Shown: positions 44,419 through 55,900 of the stretch, in pieces
Layout: each line of letters starts with the position of its first letter
How positions within the stretch are numbered: position 1 is the stretch's first letter
Assembly: GCA_030374805.1 (NCBI GenBank)
Contig: JARGSG010000006.1
Coordinates: forward strand, 1,054,001-1,118,000
DNA: 64,000 nucleotides
Source of the DNA: Gracilaria gracilis
Taxonomy: Eukaryota > Rhodophyta > Florideophyceae > Gracilariales > Gracilariaceae
Reading direction: 5' to 3'
Translations under genes and position numbers: made by a program
The notes under the pieces: model-generated
Seen by the model: the letters and a program-made list of their open reading frames with translations, nothing else
What the model was told of the DNA's origin: nothing
Databases searched by the model: none

Positions 44419-44454
44419 AAGCCTCCAGCCAAACCGTTCATCCCATCCCCAACC

Positions 44455-47322
44455 ATGCCCCTGCCTCCTACGGTGGGTGACTGCCCCAGCCCCGACCTCA
44501 TCCTTAGCTACAAAATTCCGACCATAGAGTACGTTTCAAGCACCCTCGTGCGCGACTTCATCGAACTATACGTTCACCTGTTGCACAATTTCAACGTCGC
44601 ACATTCACTGGTGCTCCAACAGCATTGCCTGCACCGTATAATCGCCACCCCAAGGCTGGTGCTCCGTAAGAATGGCAAGAGAGAACCCCGTAACAGAAAT
44701 ACGCCATCTCTACACCGTTGCATAAAACGTCGCATAACCATGGCACTCCGCGGCGAATGGAATGCCCTCCGTGATGAGGCTCTCATCGCCCACATGCGAC
44801 AACCAACTCCACCGAGCCAGGAACGCGACCCACACTTACGCCGTTGTCGGGAAGCCTTCATGGCTGGAGAGTACACGAAGGCGACCAGTATTCTTTGCTC
44901 AAACACTCCACCTGTCCCCCCTTCACAACACGCCCGTGACGCACTCGCAGCCCTCCATCCCGGACCAGCGATTCCTGTCAGACACACACAGGCAACCAAC
45001 CTACCAACACCAATCAAAGTCGAAGAAGATGCCATACGACGAGTAATTCGCCGCATGGCAGTAACGCCGGGACCTGGCCCAGATGGCATGCGTCCAAAGT
45101 TTCTCAAACACCTCATCTCCTTCCCGGGAGACCAACCCCCAGACCGCCCTGTCATAACGGAGCTAACAAAATTCACCAACGCCGTCATAGCCGGTAAGCT
45201 ACCAGCGGGTTCAGAGCAGTGGTTCTCAACCGGTACACTGATTGGGATCCCGAAGAAAGACCCCACGAAGCTCAGACCGCTTGTCATCGGGCTGGTCTGG
45301 AGACGATTCATTTCAAGAGTGTTATCAGCTCTTGTGTCTCACGACCCCGATCTCCTCGCGTACCTGCAACCTCACCAATTCGCTGTACGCATGCCATGCG
45401 GCACAGAAGCTGTAGTGCATATACTACGTGCTACAGCAAACAAACTGAGACAGCATGATCTTGTCGTCATCAGCATCGACGCTTGTAGCGCGTTTAATGC
45501 CATAGAGAGACAGTGCATCTTGACAGAATTCATAAAACACTGCCCTGGCTTTGCACGTTACATTCATTACTGTTACGGCTCGCTGATACCTTTGAAATTT
45601 GGTGAGTTCGTCATCATGAGTCAAACAGGCACGCAACAAGGCGACCCACTAAGCCCGCTGTTGTTCCCACTGGCACTGCACCCTCTCATTCTCGAAATAC
45701 AAACTGAGTTTCAGCCTGTGCTGAACCTGTTCTATGCCGACGATGGCAATCTGCTCGTCCCCAGGACACAGGCGTCAGTAATCCTGGACTACCTGTAGTG
45801 CCGAGAGGAAAAAATTGGGTTCCTCCCCAACCTTACGAAAATACAAGCTTGGTGGAGGTCAAAACCTACTATTCCAGGGTTTCCGGCCTCCGTCCACACC
45901 TCTCGCTCGATATTGGTTCTTGGCTCACCACTTGGTCATGCCAAATCATCCACAGAAATGCTAAAAGAACGACTCCAAAAACAAGAGAGCCTACATGCCG
46001 CCTTGGCAAGACTCAATGACCCACACATGGCGTACCTTCTTCTCCGATTTTGCGCTGGGACATGCCGGATGATCTACACAGTACGAACGACACCACCGCA
46101 TATTACCCGTGATGCTGTCAAAGTTTTTGACAGGACACAGCGAAGCGCGTTCCAAACCCTGCACCGTACCTTGTCCCCAGAGACATGGAAGCAGGCGTGT
46201 TTTCCTCTTTCCAAAGGAGGCCTCGGTCTCCCAAAGCTTGATTGGGTATATGAGTCTGCATATGTTTCATCGTTCTTAGCGTCATGGTCGGTGATTGAAA
46301 GCGCAGTTCACACCGTACTCTCAAAATTCAACACAACCTCGACGTTCCAGCGGGAACTGTCCAGAATCGCAAACTCCGTCCAATCTGAGCACGCGCTGCC
46401 AAGCGAGTTTCTATTCAGTAACCTCACTGCCAAAGCACAAAGCAGTGGTGCAATCCCTCATTTCTAGCATACGTACAGTGAGGCCATCACAAACCACATA
46501 TATGACAAACAAGCCCCGAACGCTACATCTACCGCAGGAAGCGTGCGTCTACGGGTCGCCCGTATTCGTTCAACCAGCACGACTGAAGCTTGTCTTCCAT
46601 TCACATCCTTTGTAAATGCAGTTTACAACCCGACCACAACGCCCGAAATCTGGAAGATAATGGTAGAACTTTGTCTCGGAGGAACGATGTTTGCTGGGAC
46701 CTCAAACTGCCCCCAATGCCCACAAGCTGCTTATGTAGTAGTGCCTAAGCTCGACAAATTCGGCTATCACGCCATAGTTTGCCCTGTAGATATCGGTGCA
46801 ACCAGGCGCCACAACGCGCTTCGAGACGTGCTATACACCGTATTGAAGCGACCGCCTTTGTGCCTTACAACGTACAGAGAATGGAAGTTCCCTTCGGAAA
46901 GCTCGCTGCCCGAAAACGAAAGATCGCGTTTAGATCTCTACATTGATGATCCACGTCTCTCAGAGACTCCAGTTGGTATTGATGTAACGATCGTCAGTCC
47001 TAAAACAGCACCATATTTGGGGTCAGCTGCCAAAGAAGCAGGCGGCGCCGCCACAAAAGCCGAGAAAGCAAAGAGAACCAAGTATCAACAACTATGCCAA
47101 GCCAATAATGTGCGCCTCTCTCCGTATGGGTTTGACATCCACGGCGGCGTAGGGCAAGACGGAAAAGCCTTCGTACGTGACCTCGCCGAGTTCACCAGCA
47201 CGCTTCGGGGTACAAAACCATCGTTGGAATACAATGCTGTCCTGCTCCGCTTGGAGCGGACCGTTCTCCAATACACAGCCGCTGCTGTAAACCAGAGGCG
47301 CTTACTGCCGACACCAGTCTGA
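44455..47322 (+). pseudogene. LINE ORF2: reverse transcriptase and restriction-like endonuclease, two nonsense codons
   Basis: The frame starts at ATG 44,455. RT boxes: GPDGMRPKFLKHL, TGTLIGIPKKDPTKLRPL, VISIDACSAFNAIERQ (the first catalytic Asp), GTQQGDPLSPLLFPL, and FYADDG with YADD at 45,733-45,744. In-frame TAG at 45,796-45,798 and TAG at 46,465-46,467 interrupt the same frame, and reading continues after each. The last part (46,543-47,322) carries CPQCPQAAYVVVPKLDKFGYHAIVC, a CCHC motif, then RLDLYIDD, GIDVTIVSP and KAEKAKRTKY, the Asp/Lys pattern of the restriction-like endonuclease. It would cut the target and copy the RNA by target-primed reverse transcription. Confidence 0.88.
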
Positions 47323-47380
47323 CAGGTTGTTAAGGCCCCCTCGTTACGCTTTAAATAAAGTCATCATCATCATCATCAGT

Positions 47381-47387
47381 TGCAGAC
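47381..47387. repeat. Target-site duplication of the LINE (right)
   Basis: TGCAGAC, identical to 42,996-43,002. Confidence 0.8.
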
Positions 47388-47698
47388 GATCCACGTGTGC
47401 CTGCTGCAACATGAGCTGGTCGACGGAGTCGCTTAGATGCGACACGGCGCGCGTGGCTCCGTCCAGCAATGGTTGTTGGCAGAAGCGTGAACATTTTGCG
47501 CAGCGATAGTTCGTGAACAGCAGAGGTCGGCTGAACTCAGCTTGGGCCAGCCAGAGCTCTTCCCATACGCAGCAAAGGTGCCGTTTGTGGCCGCATGACA
47601 ACGTTATGGACTGCTCCTGCTCCAGAGATTCCACGCATATTGCGCAATCCACGGAGGTGTCCTCGAATGTGGGAGAGACATTTGCTCTACTCTTCTGT
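47381..47698 (-). pseudogene. RING domain of the MYCBP2/Highwire-like E3 ligase, 5' part
   Basis: The minus strand reads DCAICVESLEQEQSITLSCGHKRHLCC, then WEELWLAQAEFSRPLLFTNYRCAKCSRFCQQPLLD, a C3HC3-like RING with the spacing of the MYCBP2 RING (C..C...L.C.H..H..C...L......F....CP.C). A helix (ATRAVSHLSDSVDQLMLQQAHVDRLQ) leads to the insertion point. Upstream of the RING the frame is open to a TAA at about 47,713 with no ATG. TGCTAAC at 47,709-47,715 and CACAG just after it look like an intron branch point and acceptor, so the true first exon may lie upstream. The frame matches that of 42,530-43,002. Confidence 0.8.
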
Positions 47699-48105
47699 CT
47701 GTGATCACGTTAGCAAACAGGCGAAACGAGACATTCACTTTGTGAATTCAAGTCTTAAGAATCGTAAGAAATGCCGTTAGTACCATTGTAGACGCAAAGA
47801 GTCGCGAACCGTGCGGCACTCGACCCTTTGTGCCAAGAAATATGTTGAAGGGATCTTCCGACGTTGAATTGGTTGTGTTTAGTAGGTTGTAGAGGCTTTA
47901 AACGGTACACAACGCAATTTTTAACTACACGTACAGAATGCCTTAGGGGTCGTCCAGCAATTGTGGGCGGTCAACGTTCAAGCCCAGAAATTCACGACAT
48001 TGAGGGTCGCATGCACCTAGACGTGGAATGGTTGGTAACTACTGGAGTCCTTACTGATGTCAGTGTTCTCAATAATGGCAGACGAGCAAGCAGTCATGTG
48101 GCATG
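47699..48105. other. Spacer between the E3 ligase gene and the DMT gene
   Basis: May hold the first exon and promoter of the ligase gene. No ORF recognised. Confidence 0.4.
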
Positions 48106-49110
48106 TCACGACCGCACGTCGGCCGTTAAATGCTCGTTAAGAACGAGAGTAACCTCGCTCTGTCTCGTAGCGTTCGCAATCACCAACACACCGTAAAGCA
48201 GCACAACGCCGCCGAGTGATGTCCACAAATCCGGAAGACTCTCGGCGCCCATCAGAACCGCCACAATTGTACCGACCATCGGCATCATTGTCTGCACACT
48301 GCCCAACACCACATTTGGCAGGTATATGAGAGCCGCGATGCAGCTCTCACTTCCTACAAAGTCAACCACACCACCAAGGTACAATCCTAGCACTAGCCGA
48401 TCAGTCTGCAGCCACCAAAGCGTTTCGTGCTCCGTCACCGAAAAGTTTGTGCCGGCAATCATCATGGAAGACACGGAGAATGTGATCGAATTCAAAGCTG
48501 AGATGGGTTCCATCATGAGAAACAGCGGGATGCGTTACCGAAGTTCTTTCCAAGAGTTCAGGTACACAATCGCGCCAAGCGAGCTCAATGCCGCTATCAT
48601 ATCGCCGCACAACGAACGCACATCCATTGATAACACGTTCGGTATTTGCATGAGGATTACACCTGCTATGGCGATACGTGCTCCCCACAGCTCTCCCGCA
48701 CTCACGACGCGCAAAGGTTTCTGTAACACCATGCCGCGCCCAACTGCAATCAACACAATTGTTAGTGCGTGGATGTTGTTCAGTGACCAAGCGTTAAACA
48801 ATGAGGTGAAGTCTACGGCAAGAAAGAACCCACAAGCCCGGAACACTTGCGACAAACTTGCCACAACTATTAATAATTTCATCGTCAATGTTTGTCGCCA
48901 TTGCCAATGCTCTTGTTCATTCATTGTGATGTACTCGAACATTGCCAATGGTACCATGAGGCACGTTTGACACTGCATCAGCCCGGCTGCAGCAATCATG
49001 CCATCCACACTCGGTCACCATTTCACTGCAATTACTTGGCTGGCCACAGAGAAGAAGGCTACGGCAAGAATGAGGTAGCCAACAACGGACACCTATTGCC
49101 TCACGTTCAT
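48106..49110 (-). pseudogene. DMT/EamA-family membrane transporter, decayed
   Basis: A 334-codon frame from ATG 49,110 (MNVRQ) to the stop at 48,106-48,108, the usual length of ten-helix EamA/DMT transporters. Hydrophobic segments include VSVVGYLILAVAFFSVASQV at the start, then NAWSLNNIHALTIVLIAVGRGMVL, ELWGARIAIAGVILMQIPNV and, in the second half, PNVVLGSVQTMMPMVGTIVAVLMG followed by LWTSLGGVVLLYGVLVIA, the typical last EamA helices with their Pro-containing box. Breaks are three in-frame nonsense codons (TAG at 49,093-49,095, TGA at 49,015-49,017, TAA at 48,535-48,537) with no frameshift. The family exports or imports small metabolites; the substrate is unknown. Confidence 0.7.
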
Positions 49111-49200
49111 AGTGAAAGTGGCACTCTTCGCAGATCCTCGCACTTCGACGGTGGCCTCCAAGTCAACGATGGCTGCCAGCGGAGTTACAATGTTGCTAAT

Positions 49201-49704
49201 TTATTCTTCGATAGCCTCCTTCGCAGTTTCGGTAGTGGTGTTGTTCGTACTGTCCAGTTTGTTCAATGGATCGGGCTCTTCATCCTGCTCTGGTGGAACC
49301 ACAACCAAAAGGTCGGTAAGATTTTCTCTGGAGTCATAATTGGGGATGGTAAAACCAGTGTTGGGACCCGCATTTGCAGTATCTGGAACAGAGAGTAGCA
49401 CCTCATGTTCTTCAATGTTGTGCTTACTCCTCTGCCGTTGAACAACCGCCGTTACCTCCGAAGGGATGGCCATATGGCTATGTGGCGCCAAGTCGATTCC
49501 CTGTAGCTCCAATAATGGTGCCTCTTCATCAAACGATTCGGTCGGCTCTGGTGGCCATGTGCTGAGTGTAGGGTCGAGCGGCTCTGGATTCACGGGGATG
49601 GACATAGCAAAACCTTTGGCGGAGTCGGACACGTTTTCTAATTCATTTTGGTTGACGGAAAGATCGGCATCTTCAAGCGCCTCTTTAACAGCACGAACAA
49701 GCAC
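49201..49704 (-). CDS. Acidic hypothetical ORF upstream of the DMT gene
   Basis: A 167-codon open stretch in the DMT frame, with no ATG start of its own (first codon GTG). It is strongly acidic and Pro/Thr-rich (DEEAPLLELQ, then VVVPPEQDEEPDPLNKLD). It could be a cytoplasmic extension of the transporter or a separate small protein. A further open stretch in another frame runs to 50,027 and may be the continuation of a disordered region. Low confidence. Confidence 0.3.
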   Translation of the reverse strand: MLVRAVKEALEDADLSVNQNELENVSDSAKGFAMSIPVNPEPLDPTLSTWPPEPTESFDEEAPLLELQGIDLAPHSHMAIPSEVTAVVQRQRSKHNIEEHEVLLSVPDTANAGPNTGFTIPNYDSRENLTDLLVVVPPEQDEEPDPLNKLDSTNNTTTETAKEAIEE

Positions 49705-50478
49705 GGGCCCTGAAGCGTGAGAAGGGTGTTACGGTGTTCATCATCGAGCTCAGCATGGCCGATTGCCGGGCCGTTAGCGGCGTTCTCGGGAGAAGCTTCT
49801 GGCACTATCTGCCCAAGTTTTCGAACAGAGCCCGATGCAACTTCAGCAGCATTGACGCGTACAGCATATTCGTCGTCACGGTCATCGATTCTAACTATGG
49901 TGGGACCCACGTGCAGCACAGGTTGCACAAGAGAGCGCGAGGCTTGAGGATGACGATGGTCAAAAGAAAGACCGGCGCCCCTCGCAGGAATGTTTCTCCT
50001 GTGCTGCGAGTTTTGGGAGGGATTCATTTCGAAAGAACTCTAGTTCAGCGGGAAGATACACGCCACTGCAAAACAGCGTCAGCAAATAAAGCTGATTTCG
50101 GAGGTATCCTGGCAGCCATATGTTTGGCCAGTTCAGTAACGCTAAGAGCGCGCCAGGACGACTGTGCGCACACCACGCAGGTGCGTATGGGCAGTGCGCT
50201 ACATGTTGCTGCGCTTTCACAGTCCAGGTACATTATCAGAAGGGACATCTTCTGAACATCCATTCGTAACAATTTCTGCTCAAAAAATGCTGTACACGTC
50301 TAACGGGCATCAAGGGGATATGACAGTGCACACGAAAACATCCAAGGTGTATCACCTGGATATCTATGGCCTATCAAGGTGCCTCTCTGGGATCTCGCTA
50401 TTCGCCTCCGTATACATGAACGTAGGTGACACTAACACACTTACATTGTGCTGCGAAACTACCATTAACGAAAGAAGT
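49705..50478. other. Unassigned region
   Basis: Open stretches in several frames but nothing recognisable. It may contain the promoter of the acidic ORF and the LTR relic of E4. Confidence 0.3.
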
Positions 50479-50662
50479 ATGCTAGTTTCCCTTCCATCCA
50501 AACGAGCAAATATGGAAACAATTTGGAATAATTCTTTCGAAAAAAACTAGCACAAGTGGAAAGGTGGAAATATTTTTGGAAATTAGCACTTCCATTTTTG
50601 GAAAAATTCACCGGTTTTTCGTTCGTTTTAATCCGGTCATGTTTTGTCCGCCAAACTAGCAT
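50479..50662. mobile_element. MITE-like repeat with 10-bp inverted ends
   Basis: ATGCTAGTTT at 50,479-50,488 and AAACTAGCAT at 50,653-50,662 flank 164 bases of AT-rich sequence with internal CTAG and TTTCGAAAAAAACTAGC. No clear target duplication was seen. Similar CTAG-rich sequence lies at about 5,480-5,700. Confidence 0.45.
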
Positions 50663-50781
50663 TCCGATAACACTGACGTACCCAACAGCGCGCGTGGTGT
50701 GGTCGCCTACGCACCAGCACCTGCTGCGGGTTTGCGCAGTGTGCTACTGCGACCCACGCGCTAGAGTAACCGCCATCAATA

Positions 50782-52596
50782 GTCCCCCATAACCAGTGCT
50801 GGCGATTGGTTATTCGTTCTTCAAGGCGGCTATTATATTACTTTGTCTTGGTGAACCAGTTTTCTTCGTTTTTTCTAGGTACTCCAGAAGCAATTCGGGG
50901 ACTGCTTGCTTCAAAAACTTGATTTCTATCCAGTCTGTTTCCTCCATTGCAAAACCAGACCACTTGACGAGAAGTTCTAACTTATTCTCCCGAGTCGAAT
51001 ATCCTTGAAGTCTTCGATAACGAGCAATTCGCCCCCTTTGGTAAGCCAGATGTTCACGTAGTTTCTACGATACTTCATAATCCTTGTTTCGGAATAACTT
51101 TATCTTTCTCCCATGGACATGTTCCTTCTTTCCTGTAAGCACGTCCGAAATTTCGAAGATGTTGTGCTCCTTGCGTTGCGCTACGCAAAAAGGTCCGTGC
51201 CACCTCAGAATAGTTTTTGCGCAGATTTGCTTTTGCATGACGGCTTTCAGGACGTAATATCCTTCGGTCAAGTTCATAGAAAAAATCCGTACGGCGGTTA
51301 TGCGAATCGACGGATGCCTTCCTTTGCTTCCTTCTTTGTGCAGCGCAGTCGCGATGAATGCCATCCGAGGAAGCCTGTAGTCTCTCGAATTCCGACAGAG
51401 CTTTATGCCTGTATCTCTCGATATTCTGCACAGTTACGATTCCGTCCCTGGTTCGTACGATGGTCGAAAGGGGCTAGTCCTGTGGTAGTCCTGTGAAGAC
51501 GATGAGTGGGCATTTTCCCTTGAGCTTCTTCGTTGGGGCGCTGTTCAGAGCTGACTGAACCAACGAGAGGACGGTCGGCCAGGACGATTGAGGGAGTTGG
51601 AACTCGGAAATTAGTGCTCTGCAAGTCCTCAGTAGCTCGCAGCATACCACTTCGACTGAACCATTGGTCCAAGAACAGTACGGCAACTTGAAGTGGTGGT
51701 CTGCTTTAAGTTTTTTCGAAAGAGCTTTCACGAGCTTCTTCTTGAAATGCCTGCCCTGATCAGATATCCAAGAACTTGTGACACAAAACGCTGCAAACCA
51801 TTCGACAAGTATTTCTGCTGTTGTTTCAGATTCGGCCTATTTTGCAGCCCGCAGCCACACGTAGCCAGAGAGGTCGTCCTTCACGATGAATGCATACAGG
51901 TGGTTTTTCTCGTCTTTGTTCATGTAGCAGTAGTAGAAACGAAAGAGTTCGTCTGGCTTGCTGGCGTGCATCATATGCTCAAGAGGCGTCAGTACGACTT
52001 TTCCAGATTCAGTGGCGATGCAGTTAAAAAAAGAGCGTTTAAAGCTTTCGGTGTGGTTTCGTTGGTTCTTCCACCAAACGTTGGCGGCTACAGTATCGAA
52101 CGTGGGGTCAGTGGCTCTGTGTCCTCCTTTTCCAGTGTGAGCAGCGATTAAGATTCGCAGTTGAAGTCTTGAGTCGTCGCTTGAGATCCATATCTGTCCT
52201 GTTGGTATGCGGATAACTTCGTTCATCTTACTGCATCTGCTCGGGGGCGCGGTGTTGCTACTGCGCTGCGAATTGATTATGTTTTTCATAGACGGCCAGT
52301 CGTAGTTCCCGTTCACTGTGGGGTTGATTGATGCTGACATTAGTGCTCGAATACGTCCTACATTGGCTTGTAGTACTGTTTTTTTGCTTGCCCCGCCCAT
52401 CTGGTCAACATTTCGGCCCAGGCGTTGCGTTCCCTACTCACGCGTTCGATCATGAATCGAAAACCGTTCAAATTCAGGGCCCAGCGAGTGAGTTTGTTTG
52501 CTGTGTGCCGAGCCAATCCGGGATTATGGCCATACCGATCATAGATGTATACGAGATTGACGTGGTCCTCGTATATAGATACGGTTCGCTCTAGGG
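50782..52596 (-). mobile_element. Chromodomain gypsy fragment (E4)
   Basis: Minus-strand RNase H (YIYDRYGHNPGLARHTANKL), integrase with SAHH-type zinc region and DDLSGYVWLRAAK, and a late chromodomain at about 50,990-50,830. It is a partial element, broken at several points (about five). It is flanked on the high side by an E1-family fragment at about 52,597, so one has been joined to or inserted into the other. Confidence 0.75.
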
Positions 52597-52975
52597 CTTT
52601 GTTTACAAGAGCAGTGGGAGGGGTTTTGCGGCAAAGCAACCTTTGCACCATGACAGGGACATATTTAGACCTGTTCGTGAGCTTCGAGAGTGTTTTCTCC
52701 TTTTCCAAGTTCTTTCCAGCGTACTAAGTCGAACAGGCAACCTTCTTAGTCGACTAGTTTTAGTATGCGAGCGACTGGCATACCAGTTTCAGATGACAAA
52801 ACATGCGAAATGATCGCTTGTTGATCTAAAGAGGGGTCATGGTAGAGCATCAAACGGCATGCGTGAATGTCTTCGAGTGTGCCGTTGCGCAGATCTTCTA
52901 CCTGGTACACGTAATCAGACAGAGCTTGTACCACTCTTCGCAATCTGCGCCAACGCAAAGCCAACTTCTCACCAG
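52597..52975 (-). mobile_element. E1-family gypsy fragment
   Basis: Closely related to E1 around 2,170-2,390 (WRRLRRVVQALSDYVYQVEDLRNGTLEDIH). Broken; ends sharply at 52,597 (into E4) and near 52,976 (into E5). Confidence 0.7.
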
Positions 52976-52977
52976 TA

Positions 52978-55900
52978 AAGAGCGCATCGATGCCACTTTG
53001 CGTGTGGTTTTCTACAAACCGAACAAGGATGATCCTGCGGGCTGAGTCGCAAATTTTATAATCTCTGTCATTACTGCGTTGGATCAGAACAATGCATCCG
53101 AGATCTTAAAAGATGCGGACATGGCCAAGAAGGTTTTGGATAGACTTGTTTCATAGTTCTAGCCTGACGTTCTACATGAGCGCACTAAGATGATGAGGCG
53201 CGGTTGGAAGAAGATTCAGCTCGCCAGCATCAAACTGTTCAGGTATGAGGTCTCTATAATTGCGCTGGAGCTATCTCTCACCGAAACTACCCGCACACGT
53301 GTCAACCCTCGCAAATCTCTCACTTTCCGCTACCGCGTCTGGAATAGTAATAAAGGATCTAAAAGTGCGAGACAAAGTGACACGTTGGGCAGGGACGGGG
53401 TCAAACTTATCTCGCCGTACGGGAAAGCGCAACGAGTCTGAATGGAGCCAGCCATGCCTCAACGACCAATGTGAAGGTTTCCATCGTCCCAAAGACTGCC
53501 CTGTCACCACTTCTGGGAAGAGGAAGGAACTACTCGAAAACTACTATGGTAACAAGAAGACCAAAAAGCCAAGGTAGCTAAGAACCCACCATCCAAGACC
53601 AGAGAAATTCCAAATGGCAGCGAGGGGCATTTCAGAGTCGCCCTTGAGGACACTGTGTTCGATACCATTCTTGACGATTCAGGAGCTGATTTCATTGCAA
53701 TCGACCAAAAGACTTTCGAAAAAGTCCAGGCAGTGGTACAGGATATTTCTGTGACGTTCTTGGACCACTCGTTAACTCTTGAAGTTGCCTTCGGATCCAC
53801 TGAATCAACAAAAGCAACGGCATCCAAAACTGTATTCCTCACAATCACCATGTACTTACCAGGGTCAAATATTCCTGTGAGGGTCAGAGGAATCGAGTTC
53901 TATGTAGTTGATCAGGACATGGGCGAAATTTTGTTGGGACGTCCATTTCTCAACTAAATTGGTTTCAATCTTAAGGACCATCTCACTCGCATTAGAGAGG
54001 ATATTAATGACGAGCACCTCTTTGATATAGAGCGCAAGCATTTTAAGCTCGCTGCGGCCAAATACCAATGTCTATCCTACATAGCCGCGGGTGACGACCC
54101 AATAGATCTCCCGGACTGTCTTGCTGCTAGAATCGGTGAAGACAGTAAGAAATCTATTGATCAAGCCTTTTCAAAGATCATTAAGGATGCAAAATCCAAT
54201 GGTATATAAGAAGCAGGGTCTCACAAACTGGCTGGAATCCTTGAAGACTATCGCAGTGTGTTCAGAATGAAACTGGGAGCTGACCCACCTGTTGACGTTC
54301 CGGCACTTACGATAACTCCAACGAAGAACTCCCAATCCTAAAGGTCCTCCCAGCGGCGCTTCGCCCCTCAGCAACGTGGCTTTATTATCTAGGCGATTCG
54401 TGAACTGGAAGCTGTCAGTGCAATATAAAAGAACTCATCTGCACGATAAGCTTTGCCGGCGCTTGCAGTTCAGAAACCTGGATCCTCTAGATAACGTTTC
54501 ACTGTAGACCTTCGGGGTCCCAATTCTCGCACTGGATCCACCCAATCTGCTATGCTTCATCTGGAATATCAATTCCAGCACATATCAGGAAGCACCTGCT
54601 TCGCAAATATCGATCTGGCCCACGGGTATGGGTAGGTTCCTTTGTCACTAGAGTGCCAAGAGATGATGTCAATTTACACTATCTTGGAGTATACTTTTCC
54701 AGACGCCTTCTACAAGGCGGGAGTAGTTCTGGTAATCACTTTCAAGCTGTTCTTTCTGAGAAGTTTGACAGACGCGTCAAGAACATGCTACAATGGATAC
54801 ATGATTCTCTATTCTACGCCAAAAACCAAGAAGAGCTCTTGGAAAACATCAAGTCTTTTCTTATCGTTTGCAAGGAAATTGGTTTAAAAATACAAGCAGA
54901 GAAATCCATTCTGTTAGCACACTGGGTCCAATTCTGCGGAAGAATCATATCTGCAGAAGGTGTGAAGTACCATCCTCGCCATTTCGAATCACGTGCGTCC
55001 ATGAAAACATCAACCATGGCAAGTGACCAGCAACAATTTGTATGCGCAACGAATTGGATGCATAACGCCAGTTTCGCCTGCTCGGAAAGAATCGCCCCAC
55101 TCCATATTCTACTGGAACAGTGCTATAAAACGGTTGGAAAGCTAACCAAGAGTGCACTACACAACCTCACTCTCAGCAGCTCATGCGGCGCCGCACATGA
55201 TACAGATTTCGCTGATATCACACAGTATTTAGCTGCCTCTTTCAAGCTTGCGTATCCGAAGCCGAAACCTATTCTGTATCTCTTTACAGACGCATCAGAG
55301 TCGCACTGGGCTGCATTCCTAACCCAGATTTTATTCGGAGACCGCAACAAGGATACCGAAGAACAACGACACGAACCTCTCTGCTTTCTATTGGGGGCCT
55401 TCACAGGATTGCTGCCAACTGGTCCGTACCCGAAAAGGAGAGGCACGCAATTGTTGAACCTATGTGTCGTTTAAATTACCTCTTCGTTGGTTAAGAGGTA
55501 AACATTTTCACTGATCACACCAATCTCGTATACTTGTATGATCCTTACGGAAGAAATCCTGGTATTTCGAGGCATACAGCAAACAAACTCATGCGCTGGG
55601 CTATTAAGCTTAGTGCATTCCGATACGTCATGGAGCACTTGCTCGGGGTGCGGAACGTCTGGGCTGATAGGTCAACGTGTTGGCCTGTTTCATCATCACG
55701 AGAGATAGACACGTCAAACGTTATGAGAGCTTTGGCGCTTATGTTTGCCCCTTTCAACCCCGGAGGTGACGCAAAATTCGACTGGTCATGTTTGAAGGAC
55801 ATCATACACGCTCAGAACTGCTCCATAGAAACGCCTCCCACACATTTCAAGAAAACGACGGAAGGCGCACGTAACCAGAAGAGTGTCTTCTGGATTCCAA

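Larger units (their letters stand above)
43003..47380 (+). mobile_element. LINE with ORF1 and RT-endonuclease ORF2
   Basis: The 4.38-kb element lies between 7-bp duplications and ends in a short TCA repeat tail (47,361-47,378), typical of LINEs with microsatellite tails. ORF1 and ORF2 are in the same frame. There is no apurinic endonuclease before the RT. A cysteine motif and a PD-(D/E)XK-type segment follow the RT, as in restriction-like-endonuclease LINEs (R2/CRE/NeSL/HERO types). Only 15 bases precede the ORF1 ATG, so the 5' end is either very short or truncated. The insertion split an E3 ligase gene. Confidence 0.9.

Noticed and set aside
47344-47380. Met-Met-Met-Met-Met run at the end of the RING ORF
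   Set aside because: It is the TCA-repeat tail of the LINE read on the opposite strand, not ligase sequence.
48106-49110. Reassigned stop codon in this genome
   Set aside because: TAA, TAG and TGA all occur as interruptions, and other ORFs end normally, so a single reassigned codon cannot explain them.
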